From JAFAGX01 sp963759875 (lineage in GTDB: Bacteria > Acidobacteriota > Terriglobia > Terriglobales > Acidobacteriaceae): a DNA stretch of 64,000 bases. The stretch is from contig CAVXBB010000002.1 of NCBI GenBank assembly GCA_963759875.1, positions 310,001-374,000 of the forward strand, read 5' to 3'. A model generated the notes under the pieces. That model saw nothing but the letters and a program-made list of their open reading frames with translations. It made no database searches and was not told the DNA's origin. A program made the position numbers and the translations under genes. Shown here in pieces: positions 9,107-17,083 of this stretch (its first letter is position 1; each line of letters begins with the position of its first letter).

Positions 9107-9114
9107 GTCCACTC

Positions 9115-9360
9115 ATGCAAGTAAGTGTAGCCGATGCCAAAAACAAATTGCCGGAATTGATTAAGGCGGTGGAGGATGGGGAGCCTGTAACCATCTGCCG
9201 CAGGGGTGTACCGGTAGTGGACATAGTACGCACGAAAGCGCCGACTCGAAAAAGGAGGACGCTCGGAACCCTTAAGGGTAAGATCCAAGTCCTCGATCCG
9301 AACTGGTGGAAACCCATGACAGACGAAGAAGTGGCAGCCTTCCTCACGGGGCGTGATTGA
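9115..9360 (+). CDS. Phd/YefM-family antitoxin
   Basis: An 81-residue antitoxin starting MQVSVADAKNKLPELIKAVE, a classic Phd/YefM N-terminus. It continues with PVTICRRGVPVVDIV and a C-terminal toxin-binding tail containing WWKPMTDEEVAAFL. The start fits family alignments exactly but has no ribosome-binding site, in line with a leaderless message from the promoter at 9078-9106. The stop overlaps the toxin start. Expected role: neutralise the PIN partner and repress the operon through the ATAGCTAT sites. Confidence 0.9.
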   Translation: MQVSVADAKNKLPELIKAVEDGEPVTICRRGVPVVDIVRTKAPTRKRRTLGTLKGKIQVLDPNWWKPMTDEEVAAFLTGRD

Positions 9361-9742
9361 AGTGCGTCTGCTGCTGGACACGGCAATTCTGATTTATGCT
9401 GTTGAATCACCTGAAAAGCTTACTAGGCGTGCGACGGCCGCTTTGGAAAATACAGAGAATGTTCTCGAGCTCAGCGCGATTTCTATTGCCGAGATCGCTG
9501 TCAAGGCAGCCCTGGGCAAGCTAGGACTCTCAGCCGCCATGGCACGTGAGGCGGTTGAGGATCTGGACATCCGCGTACTGCCCTACTCCGCGGAGCATGC
9601 CTTTCAGCTGTTTGATCTTCCGCTTCACCACAGCGATCCTTTTGATCGTCAAATCATTGCGCAAGCTATCTCCGAGAATATTCCCATTGTGACATCGGAC
9701 GAGAAATTCAGGCTCTACAAAGGCATTAGAGTTATTTGGTGA
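9353..9742 (+). CDS. VapC-like PIN-domain toxin
   Basis: A 129-residue PIN protein. RLLLDTAILIYAVESPEKL carries the first Asp, SAISIAEIAVKAALGKL the conserved Glu, and HHSDPFDRQIIAQAI plus VTSDEKF the C-terminal acids. The HSDPFDR motif is typical of the VapC subgroup paired with Phd/YefM antitoxins. The start is GTG at 9353, overlapping the antitoxin stop by 8 bp; the in-frame GTG at 9362 is an alternative. Role by family: Mg-dependent ribonuclease. Confidence 0.88.
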   Translation: MIEVRLLLDTAILIYAVESPEKLTRRATAALENTENVLELSAISIAEIAVKAALGKLGLSAAMAREAVEDLDIRVLPYSAEHAFQLFDLPLHHSDPFDRQIIAQAISENIPIVTSDEKFRLYKGIRVIW

Positions 9743-9781
9743 TCAGTGCCTTAAGCCGAGGGAGCCAGGCAAACGAAACCG

Positions 9782-9860
9782 GAGCTGTTACAGCAGTGAA
9801 GTCGAGACACTTTTTAACAGCCTACAACGCCGCTGAAATCTCACGGTCTGGGGTTCATCC
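9782..9860. repeat. Diverged copy of the cassette-flanking repeat with GGGTTCATCCA-type end
   Basis: GAGCTGTTACAGCAGTGAAG followed by TCGAGA resembles the 51-bp repeats at 3961 and 4799. GGGGTTCATCCA follows about 50 bp later, as at 4882-4893. It sits directly after a toxin-antitoxin pair, as the copy at 4799 sits beside another. Confidence 0.5.
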
Positions 9861-10029
9861 ATGGTTTCCCCTTACGCACGGGCTGGGCCAACGTGCCGAC
9901 GTTCCATGACAGTTTCCTGCGTGGAAGGAGGATCGGCACGCTTTCGCCCGAGGGTGTCCGACTCAGGAACCTCCTTATTAATATCTGGCAGGCTGAAGAC
10001 TTCCCGCTTCCCTGGCCCGAGCGCTGAAA

Positions 10030-10212
10030 ATCGCTCAACTGGGCGACAGTAAAGCCATCGAATGCTCCGGGTAGCCGAGGCAGTGGCATTTCGATCCTCA
10101 CCAGCTCGGGGTGATTGGGTTCGCGTATTACCGTGTCTCCTGCCAAAGCTAAGGTGCTAGCAGTGGCGAGTCCGGCTGTGAGAAGAAATTTTCGCCGATT
10201 TACAGAGGACAC
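10030..10212 (-). pseudogene. N-terminal fragment of a Tat-exported metallophosphoesterase
   Basis: The minus frame from 10212 begins with a twin-arginine signal (NRRKFLLTAGLATASTLALA). EPNHPELVRIEMPLPRLPGA and FDGFTVAQLSDF follow, matching the start of YaeI-like metallophosphoesterases, where the first metal-binding Asp of LSDxH should be followed by His. Here the match ends exactly at LSDF and unrelated residues run on to 9841. The catalytic domain is gone, so this is a truncated relic. Confidence 0.75.
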
Positions 10213-10855
10213 TGAGCAGCGATCCCCAACGCCTCATAATTGCGGAATTAGACCAGTAGACCATCTGTTCTGGATTGTATTGTAGCGAAACCTATACTTT
10301 TCTATACACTAACTGCGCTCGAACGGTAGCTCCAGGAATCTTTCTGAGGCAACACTGATCGGACATTCCCTAAGCAGGCGCGTACACAGTCATCTCCCGC
10401 ACGACAGACAGCCAACGCCGCGTGCAGTCCTGTGAGTACAGAATGGAACTCGAGAGGCTACTTATACAACGCTGTCGCAAAGCAGGTTTTACCCCAAGCG
10501 TAATCATCGTGGGGTTGACACTGTGTTCCGCTCGGCCTCCTAATCTTCCGCTGGTTCGAAGCAAAAAAGGGTTACTACCGTTGCCCGAGAACGCCACGAC
10601 TCCGCCGATGAATGGCGCTATGGCACTTGTTGCAAAGCGTGATTAGATTCTTCTCTGAATCCTGACCGACATGGCTACGGAATTCTGGTGGTGAACCTCG
10701 AGATTGGACATCGAGCCGCAGGTCTGGCACCTCCAACCATCCCGGTGCAGCACCTGATCTCGGAGCCTTTGGTACGACTTAGGATGAAGCCGCGATCGTT
10801 CCGGAGGACTTAAACTCACGGCACCTTCTTAGTTTTGTGAAGTGATCCAAAAAGC
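10213..10855. other. Gene-free stretch
   Basis: Short open frames occur on both strands but none has a recognisable domain, signal or good start. An AT-rich patch with CCTATACTTTTCTATACAC lies near 10290. I see nothing I can name here. Confidence 0.4.
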
Positions 10856-10900
10856 TTGACCGACAGACAATGGCGTGGTATTACATTTCAAAGGATGTAA
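10856..10900 (+). promoter_or_regulatory. Promoter and inverted repeat for the 10.9 kb AbrB-PIN operon
   Basis: TTGACC (10856-10861) and TATTAC (10879-10884) are 17 bp apart. An inverted repeat TTACAT/ATGTAA spans 10881-10886 and 10895-10900, overlapping the -10 box and the antitoxin start. It is a likely autorepression site. Confidence 0.6.
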
Positions 10901-11169
10901 TGGAGGTGGATACGGAAAGCGCAATTACGGTCAAAGGTCAAGCTACCATCCCCAAGCCCATCCGAGAACATCTCGGACTGAATCCGGGAGATCGGGTTAA
11001 GTTCTTCGTGCACCCAGACGGCAGTGTGGTCTTGCTGCCGAAACTCCGAGCTTCGGCATTACGTGGTTTGGTCAAATCGCGAGGTCACCGTCCTGTGACC
11101 ACCGAGCAAATGACCACAGCTGCCGCAGACAGTGCGGTGAGTCGAAATCCGCGCCGGCGACACCGATGA
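10900..11169 (+). CDS. AbrB/MazE-type antitoxin
   Basis: An 89-residue SpoVT-AbrB protein: SAITVKGQATIPKPIREHLG followed by LNPGDRVKFFVHPDGSVVLLP, the textbook AbrB hairpin-swap sequence. A C-terminal tail is expected to contact the toxin. The ATG at 10900 is preferred to the one at 10870 because AAAGGA lies six bases upstream and the alignment to the family begins just after it. The stop overlaps the next start as ATGA. Role: antitoxin and operon autorepressor. Confidence 0.88.
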   Translation: MEVDTESAITVKGQATIPKPIREHLGLNPGDRVKFFVHPDGSVVLLPKLRASALRGLVKSRGHRPVTTEQMTTAAADSAVSRNPRRRHR

Positions 11170-11561
11170 TCGGACTCGATTCCAACATCCTGGTGCGCTA
11201 TCTCACCCAGGACGACCCGGTACAATCAGCTAAGGCTTCGGACATTCTGGAACGTCGTTTGACGCTGAGGAATCCGGGTTACGTAAGCGTCGTAGCAATG
11301 GTCGAGACGGTCTGGGTACTGGATCGTGCCTATCGCTTAACCCCCCAGGAAATCGCAGCAGCCGTGGAACGCATGCTGCAAGTCGAAGTTCTGCTGATCG
11401 AAAACGAACAGCAAATCTTTAGTGCTATGGTTGCGCTGAAGCAGGGCCGCGGATCGTTTGCGGATGCACTGATCGCGGGTCTCGGAGCGCGGGCCGGTTG
11501 TACTCGCACGTTGACGTTCGACCGAAAAGCAACACGACTTGCGGGTTTCCAGCCCGTGTAA
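11166..11561 (+). CDS. VapC-like PIN-domain toxin (intact paralogue of 3203-3589)
   Basis: A 131-residue PIN protein. GLDSNILVRYLTQDDPVQSA provides the first Asp, VAMVETVWVLDRAYRLT the Glu, and GSFADALIAGLGARAG with TLTFDRKATRL the C-terminal acids. It is coupled to the AbrB-type antitoxin by a 4-bp overlap. The DNA is the intact version of the dead copy at 3203. This and about 360 bp of 3' flank form a duplicated segment. Role by family: site-specific ribonuclease; target unknown. Confidence 0.9.
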   Translation: MIGLDSNILVRYLTQDDPVQSAKASDILERRLTLRNPGYVSVVAMVETVWVLDRAYRLTPQEIAAAVERMLQVEVLLIENEQQIFSAMVALKQGRGSFADALIAGLGARAGCTRTLTFDRKATRLAGFQPV

Positions 11562-11919
11562 TCGGATTTCCGCTTCCGTCCCTCTGATCTCGTCGCGGTG
11601 GCAGAAGTTAGGAACTCTCGACGCTCGGCAAGAAGCTACGTGGAGAAGCTGTTGGCCGCAAACGACGAAGCTTCTGCGGTCGGTAAGTCCTACATCAGTG
11701 ACCTTGCGCCCCTGCTTAGGGACCGATCACCGGAACCGGATGAGGTTTCGGGAAAAAATGGCAAGGGTCAACCATCGTGAATGGCTTCTTCAAAAGCCAT
11801 ATGCCTGCAGATTGTGGCTTGTTCCTCGATGGATCATGTCATTTTCATGAGCTTTCGCGGGCCCAAGGCCCTAATTGACAGGAGAGGCAAAGAAATAGTC
11901 GCAATCGATCGCTACTCTC
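11166..11919. repeat. Uninterrupted copy of the duplicated PIN segment (copy 2)
   Basis: This segment corresponds to 3203-3872 plus 5071-5150. It holds a single TTTTCATG (11842-11849) where the other copy is interrupted. A short frame at 11598-11780 exists here but is disrupted in the other copy, so it is probably not a gene. Confidence 0.8.
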
Positions 11920-11988
11920 TTGGGGGGACAAACGTTAAGCTTCTCAGCTACCAGGGTTCGACCGGACAGAGTTGCGATTTTGCCAAAC

Positions 11989-12049
11989 GAAAGCAAGAAG
12001 TTTTTTGCTTTCAAAGCCCCCTATGTACCGGTGCATAGGGTTCATCCAG
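11989..12049. other. Two consecutive hairpins with GGGTTCATCCA-type end
   Basis: The first hairpin is GAAAGCAA/TTGCTTTC (11989-11996 and 12005-12012). The second is CCCTATG/CATAGGG (12019-12025 and 12034-12040), followed directly by TTCATCCAGG. The second hairpin plus motif resembles 4857-4893. These may be terminators of the flanking converging toxin-antitoxin operons or ends of a repeat element. Confidence 0.5.
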
Positions 12050-12147
12050 GGCTTTCCTGATACCGCCGACGCACGTGTTTTCAAGGCCGTTAGTCATCCT
12101 GATTTAAGCAGGTTTGATCCCGGCGCACGTACACCATCCGGACATCG

Positions 12148-12579
12148 TCAGGTCCGTGGTAAATGGCTACCAGCTTTGAAAGGGTTGAAGATCCGGACGT
12201 CAAGTCGCTTAAAATCACCCTCATTTCTCGTCGCAACGGTCAGATGATGCACACGCGCAGTGGCGGCGATCATGGCATCCTCGAACAGCTCATTGGGTTG
12301 TCGCTCGATTATGCGTCCCCATTCTCGAAAACAGATCGCGTCCATCGGCAGTATCTGATACGAAGCGGCCAACTGATCGGCCCACAGTTCTAGTTCGGTT
12401 GCCTTCGCAGCATCCTGACGCCGGGTTCTCTCGATTCCCGCTTGCAACTCACCCATTGTGACGGCTGAGAGAAATAACTGCTCTTCTTGCTGATCCTTGA
12501 CCCAGGCAACAACCCCACCGTGCGGACGCGGCTTTCGCAGCTCAGAGACAACGTTGGTATCCAGAAGGTACCTGTTCAT
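12148..12579 (-). CDS. VapC/FitB-like PIN-domain toxin
   Basis: A 143-residue PIN protein of the FitB-like group: YLLDTNVVSELRKPRPHGGV, SAVTMGELQAGIERTRRQD, LFEDAMIAATARVHHLTVAT and RNEGDFKRLDVRIFNPF. All four acidic positions are present. The ATG overlaps the antitoxin stop by 4 bp. The DxDF-like RNEGDF motif and the FNPF end are typical for VapC toxins that cleave tRNA or rRNA, but the actual target cannot be read from sequence. Confidence 0.9.
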   Translation of the reverse strand: MNRYLLDTNVVSELRKPRPHGGVVAWVKDQQEEQLFLSAVTMGELQAGIERTRRQDAAKATELELWADQLAASYQILPMDAICFREWGRIIERQPNELFEDAMIAATARVHHLTVATRNEGDFKRLDVRIFNPFKAGSHLPRT

Positions 12580-12833
12580 TTCAATTCCAGGACACTTCGC
12601 CGTCGCAGCTTGCGGCGTTTCGGAATCAGATCCTCGGATCGAGCTTCAGGAGCTAACAATAAAGTCTTTAGACTTGGGCGTGCCGCTCTCTGCAGACGAT
12701 TCCATTCTTCAATGGGAACGAGCACAGCGGTTTCGATTCCGCGGCGTGTGACTACCTGTGGCCCCTGCTTGACCGTCGCGTCCAGAAATTCGCTGAACCG
12801 TGCTTTTGCATCCTGAACTTGCCAGGAACTCAT
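12576..12833 (-). CDS. Phd/YefM-family antitoxin
   Basis: An 85-residue antitoxin: SSWQVQDAKARFSEFLDATV, QGPQVVTRRGIETAVLVPIE, then a basic C-terminal tail rich in Arg and Lys. The ATG at 12833 has a good ribosome-binding site (AAAGGAGG). A promoter with an embedded 24-bp palindrome lies at 12862-12891. It is expected to neutralise the downstream PIN toxin and repress its own transcription. Confidence 0.92.
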   Translation of the reverse strand: MSSWQVQDAKARFSEFLDATVKQGPQVVTRRGIETAVLVPIEEWNRLQRAARPSLKTLLLAPEARSEDLIPKRRKLRRRSVLELK

Positions 12834-12861
12834 CGTCGCCTCCTTTGCCTTCTCGCTTTAG

Positions 12862-12891
12862 AGTATATTGACTAGTCATATGACTAGTCAA
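12862..12891 (-). promoter_or_regulatory. Promoter and 24-bp perfect palindrome of the 12.1-12.8 kb toxin-antitoxin operon
   Basis: On the minus strand TTGACT (12891-12886) and TATACT (12867-12862) are 18 bp apart. Bases 12868-12891 form a perfect 24-bp palindrome made of TTGACTAGTCAT and its complement. It covers the -35 box and spacer and uses the same GACTAGT half-site as the operator at 4757-4777. Confidence 0.8.
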
Positions 12892-12924
12892 GGTAGACTC
12901 GGCCCCGATCCAGGAAGAGCTTGC

Positions 12925-13286
12925 CGAAGAAGCGGAATGAAAACCGAACCGCAGGAGCTGCTGGCTGAAGGCATACTCTGCTCGCATCTGCCCGATAGCT
13001 GCCTTCAGCGCTACGAGCTCCAGCCGTTTTTTCGAATCACCGACTGCAGCGCTTCTTTGTCCAGACTCAGATCCGCCACAAGCTTCCGCTTTCGCGTGTT
13101 CTCATCGCGCAACTGCTTCGCTTCCTGCGCCTGGCTGATATCCATCCCGCCGTACTTTGCCTTCCAACCGTAGATGGTGTGCTTGGACACGCCGACTTCT
13201 CGCACCACATCCTCAACTGCTCGTCCCGCCTCCACCTGCTTCAAGGCGCCAATCATCTGTGCTTCCGTGTGCCTGCTCCGAGACAT
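12925..13286 (-). mobile_element. IS3-family remnant: complete OrfA and truncated OrfB
   Basis: From 13286 leftward lies a 91-residue OrfA: RHTEAQMIGALKQVEAGRAV, a helix-turn-helix VGVSKHTIYGWKAKYGGMD, and a leucine-zipper tail ending KEALQSVIRKNGWSS. This is typical of the IS407/IS3 group. The following frame starts like OrfB (MRAEYAFSQQLLRFG) but the DDE catalytic domain is missing, cut off near 12940 beside the toxin-antitoxin promoter. Terminal inverted repeats were not found. The element cannot transpose on its own. Confidence 0.85.
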
Positions 13287-13412
13287 ACCCTGTTACTCTT
13301 TCGTTCGCAAAAATCATACTCAGTTTTGTGCCGAAAGAGGGGATCAGGTCAGAGGATCAGGACAAGCCATTCAGCAACGTGATGGATGAACCGTGCGGAG
13401 TATTGGGACATC

Positions 13413-15320
13413 TTAACTCACAACGTTGACGCTAGGCAGAAGACGTGATGACTGTTCGAGGAAGTGCTGTGCTCGTTGGCAATCAAGGGGTTTCGAGAAC
13501 AAGTAGCCCTGACCAAACTCGCAACCCAGGCCAACCAAGAAGTCTAACTGCTCTTGAGTCTCGATTCCCTCCGCGACTACGCGTAACTGCAAGGCATGCG
13601 CCAAAGTGATGATGAGGCGTACGATTTCACAATCTTCTTTGGACTCGTTTTTTATCCGAGCAACGAATGACCGGTCTACTTTCAGCACATCTGCGGGTAA
13701 TTGACGCAACCGACCCAGAGAGGAATGCCCGGTGCCGAAATCGTCGATACTGAGGCGAACTCCGATCTTTCTTAATCGAGAGAGTGTCACGAGCACTCGT
13801 TCCGGGTCCGCCATCGCGATCGACTCTGTCACCTCCAACTGGAGACAACGCGGGTTGAGATTGGTTTCCCGTAGTACGGTTTCTACTTCCTTCACCAAGT
13901 TTCGATCACCCAATTGTTTAGCAGACACGTTGACCGTAATTGTGAGTGGAAATTCTGGGGCTTGCTGCAGGTGCCAGGCCTTAACCGTTCGGCAGCTCTC
14001 ACGCAAGACCCACTTATCGATGGGAGTAATTAAGCCGGTTTCTTCTGCGACTGCGATGAAACTCCCTGGAGTGAGCAAGCCATCTTGGGGATGGTTCCAG
14101 CGCACCAGTGCCTCAAACCCTACGACGTGCCCGGTTTGCAGCCGCACTATCGGCTGGTAATATACCTCTAGTTCGTCGCGATCAAGGGCCTTGTGCAGGT
14201 CAGTTTCCAGCTTGAGACGTTTCACCGCACTGGCGTGCATTTCGGCGTCAAAAATTTCACAACGTCCTTTGCCGACAGCTTTTGCCCGGTACATGGCGAT
14301 ATCGGCATCACGTAGCATGTCGGCAGCACTGCCGTGGGGCGTCTTACTCAACGCGATTCCGATACTTGCTGTGGGGAACACCTCATGCCCATTTAGTTCG
14401 ATTGGCATCGAGAGTTCTCGCTGAATCCGTCTCGCGACGCGCAACGCGTCGCCAGGATCATCGACGGCGCCGAGAAGGACTGCGAACTCATCGCCCCCTA
14501 GTCTGGCGAGAACTCCGTCACTTCCTGGCATGTAGGCAGATGGTGGCATCGTAGTGCGTGAGATGATGTCACCGTATCGTAGAGATCCACTTAGTCGATA
14601 ACCTAGGCTTACGATCAACTGATCGCCTGCACTGTGACCCATTGAGTCGTTGATGGCTTTCAGGCCATCAATGTCGATAAAGAGAACGGCAAACGCGTGA
14701 TTTGGGTTCTTGATTGCTCTGTCGAAGGCGCGCTGCAACCAATCAAGAAACAGTCTTCGGTTGGGCAAGTCTGTCAAGGCGTCATGGAGTGCGTTGTGCT
14801 TCAGCTTTTGTTCGACCTTTTTGCGGTCGGTGATGTCTCGATTGACGATAACGAACTTCTCAACCTCACCTATCGCATTCCGAATTGCACTGGCACTCGA
14901 TTCAAGAAATCGCCAACTGCCGTCTTTATGACGAACGCGATATTCCATTCTCCGCCCAGTACCGGTACGGCGCGCCTCCAGGGCTGTGCGTATTACTTGG
15001 TCGCGGTCGTCGGGATGAATCTGCTCAAAAGCCCACGACCCCGCTAATTCCTCCGGCGAATATCCCAGGATGGTTTCGTATGAGGGGCTGTTATAGAGGC
15101 GCCTGCCGTTGACATCCACGACGGCAATCATGTCGGCCGCATGTTCGGTGATCAGTTGGAACATCGCATCGCGTTCTACAAGGCGCCGCTGAACACGCTC
15201 GAACTCAATCTGCTTGGAAACGGCGTATATTGCCATTAAAGAAACAAGCCAAACTAATCCGTAAATGCAGTTTTTAGGTTCGCTTACAAGGAAGAACAAT
15301 CCTAACGCCGACCACTTCAA
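13413..15320 (-). CDS. PAS-GGDEF-EAL cyclic-di-GMP signalling protein
   Basis: A 635-residue protein with one N-terminal membrane segment (about 18-34), a PAS domain (about 48-165), a GGDEF domain (about 178-360) and an EAL domain (about 375-620). The GGDEF signature is intact at 275-279, but a roughly 20-residue insertion sits just before it (around 250-270). EAL is intact at 403-405, with DDFGTG at 526 and EGIE at 584. It could therefore make or break cyclic di-GMP. The frame starts with TTG directly after an in-frame stop, while an ATG seven bases upstream lies in another frame. The original N-terminal sensor may have been lost by a frameshift. Confidence 0.9.
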   Translation of the reverse strand: MKWSALGLFFLVSEPKNCIYGLVWLVSLMAIYAVSKQIEFERVQRRLVERDAMFQLITEHAADMIAVVDVNGRRLYNSPSYETILGYSPEELAGSWAFEQIHPDDRDQVIRTALEARRTGTGRRMEYRVRHKDGSWRFLESSASAIRNAIGEVEKFVIVNRDITDRKKVEQKLKHNALHDALTDLPNRRLFLDWLQRAFDRAIKNPNHAFAVLFIDIDGLKAINDSMGHSAGDQLIVSLGYRLSGSLRYGDIISRTTMPPSAYMPGSDGVLARLGGDEFAVLLGAVDDPGDALRVARRIQRELSMPIELNGHEVFPTASIGIALSKTPHGSAADMLRDADIAMYRAKAVGKGRCEIFDAEMHASAVKRLKLETDLHKALDRDELEVYYQPIVRLQTGHVVGFEALVRWNHPQDGLLTPGSFIAVAEETGLITPIDKWVLRESCRTVKAWHLQQAPEFPLTITVNVSAKQLGDRNLVKEVETVLRETNLNPRCLQLEVTESIAMADPERVLVTLSRLRKIGVRLSIDDFGTGHSSLGRLRQLPADVLKVDRSFVARIKNESKEDCEIVRLIITLAHALQLRVVAEGIETQEQLDFLVGLGCEFGQGYLFSKPLDCQRAQHFLEQSSRLLPSVNVVS

Positions 15321-15649
15321 CCTTCATCGCAGGCACCCCACCTTGCTGCGTTGACGAGGTCAAGACTCACCCGGGGCTGCAGGTAGCCTTACTATAGTCA
15401 TGGAAGGTTAGGCCCGACATACCAGCATTGTCAAGGGCAGTTTGCGGCGGAGAAATGCCACAGTTACGATGACTCCAGCTCTGAGCGATTTTCTAACGGC
15501 AGACGTGAAGGTATCCGCACCGAGGGATCCAGAGGTAAACGAAGTTGTTATAGCCTTACTATATTCATGTAAAGTCGAGCACTAACGATCGTTTGGAATA
15601 GACGTCGCGAATACTCGATAAGAAGGACCGTACGAGTTTTTTTCATCAC
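15321..15649. other. Gene-free stretch with a repeated 22-bp motif upstream of the GGDEF-EAL gene
   Basis: TAGCCTTACTATA followed by a TCATG-AA block occurs at 15384-15405 and again at 15551-15572 with two differences. The copies are in direct orientation, 167 bp apart. They may be regulator sites or old repeat ends. No coding sequence is recognisable. Confidence 0.5.
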
Positions 15650-16218
15650 CTGAGCTTGGCTTGCGCATTATGCCTTCTCGTGACTGCCACAAGGGTTTGC
15701 GCCCAATCGCGTGCCGCCGACCTTAGTTGTGATGGACACAAAGATCTATACAGAGGACACCCACCACCAAACCGTTCAAGCGCTGGCTGTCCGGGAACGG
15801 GAAAATCATCTGTACGGGAAGCGATGAGGGGAAAAGCGATTTATCGGGCGGAAGACTACGATTGAGAAGCTCGGGGGCAAGCTCGTGCTTCCTGGCCTCG
15901 TGGATGCACACATTCATCCCACCGGAATCGTGAAACTCGATACCTGTGACCTCAACAGTCGGCGGAAGACTTTAGCTGCGATTACGGATTTCGTGCACGT
16001 CTGTATTGAGCGCTATCTATCAGGTAAAGAAAGGCGAACGGCTGACGGTTCGGCAATGGAATTTTGCCACCGGCACCCAGCCGGACCCGGAACGTCCGAC
16101 ATTGCGCGTTGCTCTCGACCTTGCGTCCCAAACGATTCCAGTTCACTCTTTGGGAACAACGGCTACCACAGCGCCTTTAATAGTGCGGCGTTGGCGCTTG
16201 CTAAGAAGTCTCAAGGCT
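15650..16218 (+). pseudogene. YtcJ-like amidohydrolase fragment
   Basis: Fragments in changing frames spell the start of a secreted YtcJ-type metal-dependent amidohydrolase. There is a signal-like hydrophobic N-terminus near 15660, then LPGLVDAHIHPTGIVKLDTC near 15890 (the HxH metal motif). Next come VKKGERLTVRQWNFATGTQP near 16030 and an NGYHSAFNSAALALAKKSQG tail near 16170. At least three frameshifts are needed to join them. The last two-thirds of the enzyme is missing. It is a pseudogene. Confidence 0.8.
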
Positions 16219-16616
16219 AAACTGTCGGATTCTCCGCAGCCACTTTGAAGAGCGACTTTGGACGAAGCTCATCGGTGTGCCGTCACCTGTGCCACGTGTC
16301 GCGTTCGGACCAGTTGAAAATCCTTGATTTCTCGCATCGTGCTCGGAGTAACTTCCGTGCGGGCTGGTTGCTGGCAAGTCATTGATGTCAGTGGCTATTG
16401 TAGTGGACAAGTCCTTCAGATCGGTTAACGGAAGTTAGTCGTAGTCTCGAATAGCGGCTTTCTCCGCCCTGAAACAACACAGTGTCCGCAACCGCCTTAC
16501 GTATGGGGATCCCGTGCGGTGTCAAACCCACGGCAATCCAACGTTGCACCAACCTTGGGCAATTGACCCATCCGCCCTTAAAGGCGTACCGTGCTTAACA
16601 CGTAGAAAAAACAAGT
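16219..16616. other. Gene-free stretch
   Basis: No recognisable gene or repeat is seen between the amidohydrolase relic and the hairpin at 16617. Confidence 0.4.
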
Positions 16617-16641
16617 CCTTCGCCGCGCCCTGCGGCGAAGG
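16617..16641. terminator. GC-rich hairpin upstream of the ABM gene
   Basis: Perfect 10-bp arms CCTTCGCCGC and GCGGCGAAGG flank a GCCCT loop, followed by TTCCTTTC. It lies 36 bp before the ABM-domain start, so it could be an upstream terminator or a leader structure. Confidence 0.5.
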
Positions 16642-16677
16642 TTCCTTTCAACCTCTAGCCGACGAAAGGAGCGCCCG

Positions 16678-17001
16678 ATGTTTACACGAGCAGTCGAAAT
16701 CAACGCCAAATCCGGCAAAGCCAGGGAGCTTGCCAACACCATCCAAGAGAAAGTCCTGCCCATTTTGAAAAAGCAGAAAGGATTCGTGGACGAGACCGTC
16801 CTAACCTCCGACACTGAGCCGAATCACATTATCGGTCTCAGCTTCTGGAACAGCAAAGAAGAGGCAGAGCGGTATCACCTGGAGCAGTATCCCAAAGTCA
16901 ACGAAATACTGTCGCCTCTCCTCGAGAGTGCGCCGGTTATCCGGACATTCAATGTGCACACCTCAACCACGCACCGGATCGCGGCGGGCAAAGCCGCCTG
17001 A
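16678..17001 (+). CDS. Antibiotic-biosynthesis-monooxygenase (ABM) domain protein
   Basis: A 107-residue protein with the ABM ferredoxin-like fold pattern: TRAVEINAKSGKARELANTI, ILKKQKGFVDETVLTSD, then HIIGLSFWNSKEEAERYHLE. A good ribosome-binding site (AAAGGAGCG) precedes the ATG. Family members act on small quinones or aldehydes or simply bind ligands; the substrate is unknown. The following gene is a truncated SnoaL-like protein, a common partner in small oxidative-stress or polyketide-like clusters. The C-terminal 20 residues are Ala/Thr rich and may be disordered. Confidence 0.85.
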   Translation: MFTRAVEINAKSGKARELANTIQEKVLPILKKQKGFVDETVLTSDTEPNHIIGLSFWNSKEEAERYHLEQYPKVNEILSPLLESAPVIRTFNVHTSTTHRIAAGKAA

Positions 17002-17083
17002 CAGAGCGGGCCAGATCAACAGCAGCGGACGAGTCTAGCGACTCGCCCGCTCGCTACCCATAAGAACAAAGAGATCACCGTAT

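Noticed and set aside
10556..10566. GGTTCGAAGC resembling a tRNA T-loop
   Set aside because: No acceptor stem, anticodon arm or CCA context around it.
11598..11780. 60-codon frame after the intact PIN toxin
   Set aside because: Disrupted in the duplicated copy at 3600-3790 and shows no domain.
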